The notes beneath the pieces are model-generated. The model ran no database searches, was not told the origin of the DNA, and saw only the letters and a list, made by a program, of their open reading frames with translations. Positions 1 through 5,173 of a DNA stretch of 5,173 nucleotides are shown here, in pieces (positions within the stretch are counted from its first letter, which is position 1; each line of letters opens with the position of its first letter). Position numbers and translations under genes: made by a program. The stretch is from an uncultured Peptoniphilus sp. (lineage in GTDB: Bacteria; Bacillota; Clostridia; Tissierellales; Peptoniphilaceae), in NCBI GenBank assembly GCA_947254665.1, contig CAMYEJ010000103.1, positions 1 through 5,173 of the forward strand, in the 5' to 3' direction.

Positions 1-775
1 TATTTGCTTCTATCTTTAAATTTTCTCCTAAGAATGTAGGATTATTTCCAATAGATGTTGCTGCCTTGTAAAGTGTGTCGTCTCCTTCAACTTTTACTCT
101 CGTATCATAGACGCCATCTCCTGGTAGTTGCACTCCATCTTTCGTAATGATATTTGCTGTTGGATAACCCATTTTACTTCCTAGTTTCTTCCCATGATCT
201 ACTATTCCTGTAATAAAGTAGTTGTGTCCCAAAAGTTTATTTGCTTCTTCCATCATTCCTTCTGAGATAGTCTCTCTAATCCTTGTAGAGCTTACTACTT
301 CTCCGTCAATCTTATAGGCATCTATTACATCAAGAGTTAGATTATACTCTTTACAAAGCTCTCTTAAGCTTTCTACATCTCCCATGGCTTTAAATCCAAA
401 TCTATAATCATATCCAACCACTACACCTTTAGCATTTAGATTTTTAACTAAGAACTCTTTTACGAAGTATTCTGGGGACATCTTCATAAATTCTTCGTTA
501 AAATCTATCATATAGACTATGTCTATTCCTATTCCCTTTAGATACATTAGTTTTGCTTCGTTTGAAGTGAGTTCCTTCTTTTTATGGTCAAATAATGTAC
601 CTGTTGTGTGTTCGTTGAATAGAAGAACTGCCGAATGCGCATCTATTTTATTTGCTGTTTCAATAGCTTTTTTCATAAGAAGCCTGTGTCCTAGATGAAC
701 TCCATCAAAATTACCTAGGGCTATGACTATTTCATCTTTTCCAATGTAATTTAAATCTATGTTTACTATCTTCAT
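1..775 (-). CDS. ribF: Bifunctional riboflavin kinase / FAD synthetase, 3' end cut by window
   Basis: The protein should phosphorylate riboflavin to FMN and then adenylylate FMN to FAD, in the cytoplasm. I translated 258 residues with no stop before the window edge; the family is usually a little over 300 long, so roughly the last 50 are missing. The N-terminal FMN adenylyltransferase (nucleotidyltransferase) domain shows GNFDGVHLGH at residues 21-30, GYDYRFG at 121-127 and SSTRIR at 162-167. The C-terminal riboflavin kinase domain begins near residue 183 and shows GYPTAN at 203-208, IGNNPTF at 242-248 and Glu256 where the family has its catalytic acid. The stretch after the first beta strand reads FNEHTTG rather than the commoner FxPHP, but keeps the histidine (His56). 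The ATG at 775 overlaps the truB TGA as ATGA and is preceded by AAAGGTG 5 nt upstream, which supports this start. It is the last gene of the visible cluster. Both family domains are recognisable, so the assignment is firm. Confidence 0.96.
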   Translation of the reverse strand, partial: MKIVNIDLNYIGKDEIVIALGNFDGVHLGHRLLMKKAIETANKIDAHSAVLLFNEHTTGTLFDHKKKELTSNEAKLMYLKGIGIDIVYMIDFNEEFMKMSPEYFVKEFLVKNLNAKGVVVGYDYRFGFKAMGDVESLRELCKEYNLTLDVIDAYKIDGEVVSSTRIRETISEGMMEEANKLLGHNYFITGIVDHGKKLGSKMGYPTANIITKDGVQLPGDGVYDTRVKVEGDDTLYKAATSIGNNPTFLGENLKIEAN

Positions 776-1623
776 CTAAGCACCTTTATCTTTAGCCTTC
801 CATCTACAAATTCACCAATGCCGATAAATTCGTCGCGACAATAGATCGAATACTTTCCATCTTCCATCCTATTATCAAAAAACTTAACTCCATTTATAAG
901 TCTTTCAAAGAAACTTTTGGGTACATTGTACCTAGGCATATTTCTTAATGCGAATTCAGTAGGATAGAATTTCTCTTCGATTTCTTCTTTTGTCATGTTT
1001 TCTAAATCGTCTATCTTTATTGCTTTTTCAACAGTAAATGGTCCTACTTTTGTCCTTACTAGGGATGTCATAGTTGCAAACGTGTCTAAACTTTTACCAA
1101 TATCAGAGATTAGTGTCCTCACATAAGTTCCAGAACTACAATTTATCTTTATTGAATATGGATTATTACCCAGTAATTCTAAGCCATGTATCTTTACTTT
1201 TCTCTTTGGTCTATCTACAACTTTTCCTTCTCTTGCAATCTTGTAGAGTTTTCTTCCACCTAGTCTCACTGCTGAATACATAGGAGGTATCTGTTCTATA
1301 ACACCTGTGAATTTTGGAAGTATTTCTAAAATTTCTTCTTTTGTTGGAATTTTATCAGACCTATTTATTATATTTCCAGTTATATCTTCCGTATCTGTTT
1401 CAATTCCAAATTCAATAGTAGCTATATATTCTTTCTCTGAATCTTGAATAAATGATGATACCCTTGTAGCTTTTCCAATAGTCATAGGTAAAACTCCAGT
1501 TGCCATTGGATCTAATGTCCCTGAATGGCCGATCTTTTTAATTCCTAAAAGATCTCTTAAAATATAGATGCAATCGTGGGAAGTTATTCCTTGTCTCTTG
1601 TTAACTACTAGGATTCCTTGCAT
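772..1623 (-). CDS. truB: tRNA pseudouridine(55) synthase TruB
   Basis: TruB isomerises U55 to pseudouridine in the T-loop of most tRNAs and also helps tRNA fold. The 283-residue protein is complete and close to the usual bacterial length. Motif I is VNKRQGITS at residues 7-15. The catalytic aspartate is Asp38 in GHSGTLDPMATG (32-43). The conserved tyrosine of the K-E-Y segment is Tyr66, YSAV is at 116-119, and GTYVRTLISDIG is at 165-176, with Arg169 and Leu171 in the conserved places. The last ~70 residues form a short, poorly conserved tail, probably the reduced PUA-like C-terminal domain. The ATG at 1623 lies inside the end of nrnA (16-bp overlap) and has AAAGGAG 5 nt upstream, so the start is well supported. 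Its TGA overlaps the ribF ATG. One oddity is Arg10 where nearly all relatives have Pro after the motif-I Lys. Confidence 0.97.
   Translation of the reverse strand: MQGILVVNKRQGITSHDCIYILRDLLGIKKIGHSGTLDPMATGVLPMTIGKATRVSSFIQDSEKEYIATIEFGIETDTEDITGNIINRSDKIPTKEEILEILPKFTGVIEQIPPMYSAVRLGGRKLYKIAREGKVVDRPKRKVKIHGLELLGNNPYSIKINCSSGTYVRTLISDIGKSLDTFATMTSLVRTKVGPFTVEKAIKIDDLENMTKEEIEEKFYPTEFALRNMPRYNVPKSFFERLINGVKFFDNRMEDGKYSIYCRDEFIGIGEFVDGRLKIKVLR
781..787 (-). promoter_or_regulatory. Ribosome binding site of ribF
   Basis: On the minus strand AAAGGTG lies 5 nt before the ATG at 775, inside the truB coding sequence. It resembles the AAGGAGG consensus with one mismatch and supports the ATGA-overlap start of ribF. 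It may work together with ribosomes terminating on truB. Confidence 0.65.
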
Positions 1624-2570
1624 TTAATCTCCTTTATAGCCTCTTGTAGTATTTCATCTTTTGCTTTTTCTAGTGGTCCATAATATGTGGCTCCTGCCGC
1701 CATTATATGGCCTCCACCATTAAATTTAGATGCAATTTTGCTTACATCTGCATAAGATTTTGCTCTAAATGAAACTCTTATTTCTTCTTCTTTTTCTTTT
1801 AAAAATATTGCAATCTCTACGCCTTCAATGTCACGAATATATTCAACGATTCCTTCACTGTCAGATTTTTTATAATCTGGGCTAAGAGAAATATCTTTAG
1901 GTAGAGCAATCATTGCAATCTTACCTTCTGAATAGAACTCAAGTCTATTTAAAGCCTCATTTAAAAGCATAATTTTAGATTTTGGGTTTGACTGATAAAC
2001 ATTTACTGTTATATCTAAATTCTTTGCTCCCAAATTTAAAAGTTCTGCAGCAATTCTATGGGTGTCACTACTTGTGTTCTCATATTTAAAGCTTCCTGTG
2101 TCTGTACTTATTCCAGTTAGAATAGATGTGGCTATCTCTTCATCTATAAGTTCCTTTTTCAATAGTTTGAATAGAACTTCACAGGTACTACTTGAATTTT
2201 TTTCTACAACATTAAAATCTGCGTATCCATCATTGGTGTGATGATGGTCTATGCAAATAGTTTTTTTACTCTTTCTATACAACTCTACCGCATTTTTTCC
2301 AATTCTATTAAGATCTGCACTATCTAGAGTTATAAATAGATCAATATTTTCAATTTCGCTAGACTTAACTGTCTCTATTCCTTTGAATAAAAATTTAAAG
2401 TCATTTATCATTACATCATCAAATATTGTGTAGACATCTTTATCTAGTTTCTTTAAATATTTAGAAAGAGCACTTAAAGATCCAAGATTATCTCCATCTG
2501 GATTTAGATGTGAGGCAAGGGCAATTTTACTTGCCCTTTCAATCATCTCATGAAATTTTATCATTTCCAT
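1608..2570 (-). CDS. nrnA: DHH-family nanoRNase / pAp phosphatase (NrnA-like)
   Basis: This 320-residue cytoplasmic phosphoesterase belongs to the DHH-DHHA1 family. Relatives such as Bacillus NrnA degrade 2-5 nt RNAs from the 5' end and also dephosphorylate pAp (3'-phosphoadenosine 5'-phosphate). Metal-binding motifs appear in the expected order: HLNPDGDNLGS at residues 21-31 (Asp25, Asp27), TLDSAD at 81-86 (Asp83), DHHH at 108-111, and GISTDTGSF at 153-161 (Asp157). The C-terminal DHHA1 substrate-binding domain carries NGGGHIMAAGA at 284-294. Length and domain order match NrnA; there is no membrane, PAS or GGDEF domain as in GdpP-type c-di-AMP phosphodiesterases and no RecJ OB fold. The ATG at 2570 has GAGG 6 nt upstream, better placed than for the second in-frame ATG at 2564. 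The gene overlaps rbfA by 23 bp and truB by 16 bp. A role against c-di-AMP breakdown products (pApA) is also known for some relatives, so substrate preference is inferred. Confidence 0.93.
   Translation of the reverse strand: MEMIKFHEMIERASKIALASHLNPDGDNLGSLSALSKYLKKLDKDVYTIFDDVMINDFKFLFKGIETVKSSEIENIDLFITLDSADLNRIGKNAVELYRKSKKTICIDHHHTNDGYADFNVVEKNSSSTCEVLFKLLKKELIDEEIATSILTGISTDTGSFKYENTSSDTHRIAAELLNLGAKNLDITVNVYQSNPKSKIMLLNEALNRLEFYSEGKIAMIALPKDISLSPDYKKSDSEGIVEYIRDIEGVEIAIFLKEKEEEIRVSFRAKSYADVSKIASKFNGGGHIMAAGATYYGPLEKAKDEILQEAIKEIKCKES
1629..1635 (-). promoter_or_regulatory. Ribosome binding site of truB
   Basis: On the minus strand AAAGGAG lies 5 nt before the ATG at 1623, within the last codons of nrnA. 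It is the best Shine-Dalgarno match in the window and fixes the truB start inside the upstream gene. Confidence 0.8.
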
Positions 2571-2910
2571 GGTTAACCTCTTCGATAAGTTTCTCCATCT
2601 TTAAGTTTATATCTAGGGTTTCATCTAGTATGAAGATCAGTTCTGGCATTTGACGAAGCTTAACTTCACTTGAGATTTCTTTTTTTATAAATCCTTTTGC
2701 TGAGTTAAGTCCTTCTAGTGCTGCTTCTTGTTCTTCTGGTGTTCCCATTATTTCAACGAATATTTTTGCAAAGGATAGATCGTTGGTAACTAAGACATTG
2801 GTTACACTTATAATCTCTGGTATTCTTGGATCTTTTATCTTGGATCTAATAATATCAGATAGCACTCTTCTAAGTTCTTCCCCTATCCTTTGCACTCTTT
2901 TTTCTCTCAT
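2548..2910 (-). CDS. rbfA: 30S ribosome-binding factor RbfA
   Basis: RbfA binds the immature 30S subunit and helps process and fold the 16S rRNA ends late in assembly; it is also needed for growth in the cold in model species. The 120-residue protein has the usual length and a single KH-like fold. Signature segments are an N-terminal helix with RVQRIGEELRRVLSDII (5-21), DPRI at 27-30, the ISVTNVLVTNDLSFAKIFV strand-turn-strand (34-52), LNSAKGFIKKEI (68-79) with the Ala-X-Gly helix kink at 71-73 that marks this KH variant, and LRQMPELIFILD (85-96). Its ATG overlaps the infB TGA as ATGA, so translation is probably coupled to IF2. The nearest purine-rich ribosome site, AAGGAA, sits 11 nt upstream, rather far for efficient independent initiation. 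The last 23 bp also encode the start of nrnA. Confidence 0.97.
   Translation of the reverse strand: MREKRVQRIGEELRRVLSDIIRSKIKDPRIPEIISVTNVLVTNDLSFAKIFVEIMGTPEEQEAALEGLNSAKGFIKKEISSEVKLRQMPELIFILDETLDINLKMEKLIEEVNHGNDKIS
2577..2580 (-). promoter_or_regulatory. Ribosome binding site of nrnA
   Basis: On the minus strand GAGG lies 6 nt before the ATG at 2570, inside rbfA. It favours this ATG over the in-frame ATG at 2564, for which the spacing would be 12 nt. Confidence 0.7.
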
Positions 2911-5173
2911 ACTCTCTTAATTTCCTTCATAATATATGATTCGATGAAGTCGCCTTCTTTGATATCATTAAAGTTTTCTATAGTGATTCCACCTTCATAT
3001 CCATTGTTTAGTTCTCTAACATCGTCTTTAAATCTCTTTAAGGATGCTATTTCTCCTTCATGGATAACTGTATCATTCCTAAGGATTCTAACCATAGATT
3101 TTCTAGGAATCTTTCCGCTAACCACAAACACTCCAGCTACGATAGCATTGTTTGGAAGTTTGAATGTCTGTCTAACTTCACATCTTCCTTGAACTTCTTC
3201 TTCGAATTCTGGATCTAGCATACCTATAGCTGCTTTTTCAATATCATCTATTGCATCATAGATTACTCTGTAGGTTCTTATATCTACTTCAAGTTCTTTT
3301 GCAAGTTCAATAGCATTTATATTTGGTCTTACGTTAAATCCTATTACTATAGCTTTTGAAGCTGATGCTAATGATACGTCAGATTCACTGATTCCACCTA
3401 CTCCAGAGTGAACTATAGATATATTTACTTCTTCATTTTCTATCTTTAATAATGATTGGGAAAGTGCTTCTACTGAACCTTTCACATCGCCTTTTATTAT
3501 TAAATCAAGTTGCTTCTTTTCTCCTTCTTTTATCTTGTCAAATAAGTTTGAAAGAGATACTTTGTTTGTTGCATTTAATCTATTTTCTCTTACGATTTCT
3601 CTATTCTTATCAGCTATCGTCTTGGCAGTCTTTTCATCTTCAACAGCATAGATAGTATCTCCAGCATTTGGAACTTCTGAAAGTCCAAGGATTACCGCTG
3701 GCATAGATGGCCCTGCTTTTTTAAGATTCTTTCCCTTATCATCGGTCATAGCTCTAATTCTACCTGATGCAACTCCACTTACTACGAAGTCTGAAGATCT
3801 CAATGTACCGTTTTGTACTAAGACTGTTGCCATAGGTCCCTTTCCCTTGTCAAGCTTAGCTTCTATAACTGTACCAACTGCTCTTCTTTGTGGGTTTGCT
3901 TTTAGTTCTCTCATTTCTGCTACAAGTAGAATCATCTCTAATAGATCATCAATACCTTGTTTTGTATGAGCACTTACAGGAACCATAATAGTATCCCCAC
4001 CCCAATCTTCAGGCATAAGTCCTTGTTCAGAAAGTTCTTGCTTAACTCTATCCACGTTTGCAGCTTCTTTATCTATTTTGTTTATAGCTACAATTATTGG
4101 AACTTCTGCACTTCTCGCATGAGAGATTGCTTCTATAGTTTGAGGCATTACTCCATCGTCTGCTGCTACTACTAGGATTGCAACGTCTGTTATTTGAGCT
4201 CCTCTTAGTCTCATTGAAGTAAAAGCTTCGTGACCAGGTGTATCTAAGAATGTTATTTTCTTTCCATTTAGATTTACTGTGTATGCACCAATATGTTGGG
4301 TAATTCCACCAGCTTCTGTTGATGTTACGTGAGATTTCTTGATTGAGTCCAAGATAGAAGTCTTACCGTGGTCAACGTGACCCATTACTGTTACAACTGG
4401 TGGTCTTGGTTTTAGATTTTGTTCTTTATCTTCAAAATCTAATCCAAATTCTTCTTCAATTGAAACTTCTTCTTCAGGGCTTGCAAATTCAATTTGTACA
4501 TTTAATTCATCTGCAAGAATTTCACAAACATCTTTATCTATAGGTTCATTTTGACTTGCCATTACTCCAAGTCCAATAAGTTTTGTAATTACTTGGGATA
4601 CTGGAATGTCTGTTGCTTCTGCAAAATCTTTAACTGCTAATGGTGGAGAAATCTTAGCTACCTTGTTTTCTTCGACTTCTTCCTTTTTAACAGTCTTCTT
4701 AGCTTTTTTCTTAGGAGCTTTTTTTGTTAAATCTCTCTTTGCATACTCTTCTCTTAGTTCTAAAATATCTTGTTTTGTCTTTTTATTATGATTGTTCTTA
4801 GATTTTTTCTTTTTATATTCTTGTTGATTTACCTCTTTTTCAGAAATTACCTCATTCATCTTATTAAAAGATCTAGATCTCTTCTTTTTGTTATGTGGTC
4901 TTTCTTCATCTCTGTCTTTATCAAAGTTTTCTCTATTTGAATCTTTAGGTTTTCTAAAATTTTGAGATTTTCCTTTGTTTTTATCTTGGAATTTATTATT
5001 TTCCCTTTGTCCATCTGAATCTTTTCTTTCAAATGGTTTCTTTTTAAATCTCTTCTTGCCTTCTGTACCTTCAGCGTTAGGTTTTCTGTTATCGAATCTC
5101 TTATTATCATCTTTTGACTTGTTAGACTTAGATTCTTTTATGTCTTTGTTCTCTATAGTAATACCTTCTTTTT
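2907..5173 (-). CDS. infB: Translation initiation factor IF-2, 5' end cut by window
   Basis: IF2 is the GTPase that brings fMet-tRNA to the 30S subunit and promotes 50S joining. From the window edge 754 residues can be read without a stop. The Met codon at 4859 is not a convincing start: the frame stays open for 104 codons upstream and no Shine-Dalgarno lies before it. Numbering from Met4859, the parts are: charged linker to ~70, IF2_N domain ~72-123, G domain with G1 GHVDHGKT (160-167), G2 region GGITQHIGAY (184-193), G3 DTPGH (206-210), G4 NKID (260-263) and G5 SAH (296-298), domain II ~326-410, domain III ~430-535, and the fMet-tRNA-binding C2 domain ~545-650 with SLKRFKDDV (606-614). The 104 residues upstream are low-complexity Lys/Arg/Asn/Asp/Glu with spaced Phe, typical of the variable IF2 N-terminus. 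Val577 and Gly623 replace two usually conserved Cys of C2. All GTPase motifs are intact, so the protein should be active. Confidence 0.97.
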   Translation of the reverse strand, partial: KEGITIENKDIKESKSNKSKDDNKRFDNRKPNAEGTEGKKRFKKKPFERKDSDGQRENNKFQDKNKGKSQNFRKPKDSNRENFDKDRDEERPHNKKKRSRSFNKMNEVISEKEVNQQEYKKKKSKNNHNKKTKQDILELREEYAKRDLTKKAPKKKAKKTVKKEEVEENKVAKISPPLAVKDFAEATDIPVSQVITKLIGLGVMASQNEPIDKDVCEILADELNVQIEFASPEEEVSIEEEFGLDFEDKEQNLKPRPPVVTVMGHVDHGKTSILDSIKKSHVTSTEAGGITQHIGAYTVNLNGKKITFLDTPGHEAFTSMRLRGAQITDVAILVVAADDGVMPQTIEAISHARSAEVPIIVAINKIDKEAANVDRVKQELSEQGLMPEDWGGDTIMVPVSAHTKQGIDDLLEMILLVAEMRELKANPQRRAVGTVIEAKLDKGKGPMATVLVQNGTLRSSDFVVSGVASGRIRAMTDDKGKNLKKAGPSMPAVILGLSEVPNAGDTIYAVEDEKTAKTIADKNREIVRENRLNATNKVSLSNLFDKIKEGEKKQLDLIIKGDVKGSVEALSQSLLKIENEEVNISIVHSGVGGISESDVSLASASKAIVIGFNVRPNINAIELAKELEVDIRTYRVIYDAIDDIEKAAIGMLDPEFEEEVQGRCEVRQTFKLPNNAIVAGVFVVSGKIPRKSMVRILRNDTVIHEGEIASLKRFKDDVRELNNGYEGGITIENFNDIKEGDFIESYIMKEIKRV

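Noticed and set aside
1..775. A long stretch that might seem to lack a gene because its frame has no stop inside the window.
   Set aside because: Translation from the ATG at 775 gives 258 clean residues with RibF motifs throughout. The stop simply lies beyond the edge.
2890..3192. A 100-codon open frame on the plus strand.
   Set aside because: It lies opposite the infB C-terminal domain, is full of Ser/Leu/Ile/Phe as expected from the antisense of purine-rich coding DNA, and matches no family I know. The other plus-strand frames at 1074-1283, 2251-2433, 3452-3655, 3957-4175 and 4606-4791 are rejected for the same reason.
4869..4880. A perfect 12-bp palindrome (AGATCTAGATCT) just upstream of Met4859, possibly an operator.
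   Set aside because: It encodes Ser-Arg-Ser-Arg with the preferred AGA and TCT codons in the middle of infB; alternating these codons makes the palindrome automatically, and no promoter is nearby.
4856..5110. An 84-codon minus-strand open frame just upstream of Met4859 that looks like a separate small basic protein gene.
   Set aside because: It is out of frame with infB. The infB frame is open through the same stretch and gives a typical IF2 basic tail. The Lys/Arg-rich look of the other frame is a by-product of the purine-rich low-complexity DNA.

Overview
The window is a run of five protein genes, all on the minus strand, so transcription goes from position 5173 towards position 1. In that order they are infB (5' end off the window), rbfA, a DHH-family nanoRNase/pAp-phosphatase gene (nrnA), truB and ribF (3' end off the window). 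This is the second half of the nusA-infB cluster of Gram-positive bacteria. The DNA is AT-rich, arginine is mostly AGA, and GGAG/GAGG ribosome sites are visible. Together with nrnA between rbfA and truB, these point to a low-GC Firmicute, probably a clostridial or Tissierellia-type anaerobe. The genus is a guess and is not shown by the sequence.

Layout: infB occupies 2907-5173. Its frame stays open to the window edge, so the methionine at 4859 is almost certainly internal. rbfA (2548-2910) overlaps infB by 4 bp. nrnA (1608-2570) overlaps rbfA by 23 bp. truB (772-1623) overlaps nrnA by 16 bp. ribF (1-775) overlaps truB by 4 bp. There is no intergenic DNA anywhere in the window, and I see no promoter, terminator, RNA gene, mobile element, repeat array or CRISPR. 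Other open frames, on the plus strand and out of frame, are shadows of these genes.

Functionally the cluster groups translation initiation (IF2), 30S maturation (RbfA), tRNA Psi55 formation (TruB), degradation of very short RNAs and pAp (NrnA), and FMN/FAD synthesis (RibF). The overlaps suggest one polycistronic message with translational coupling.

This is an ordinary core-genome region and I found no new system. The points worth a second look are small. IF2 lacks both cysteines usual in its fMet-tRNA-binding domain. IF2 also has a long charged, disordered N-terminus. TruB has Arg in place of the usual motif-I Pro. Every gene junction overlaps.
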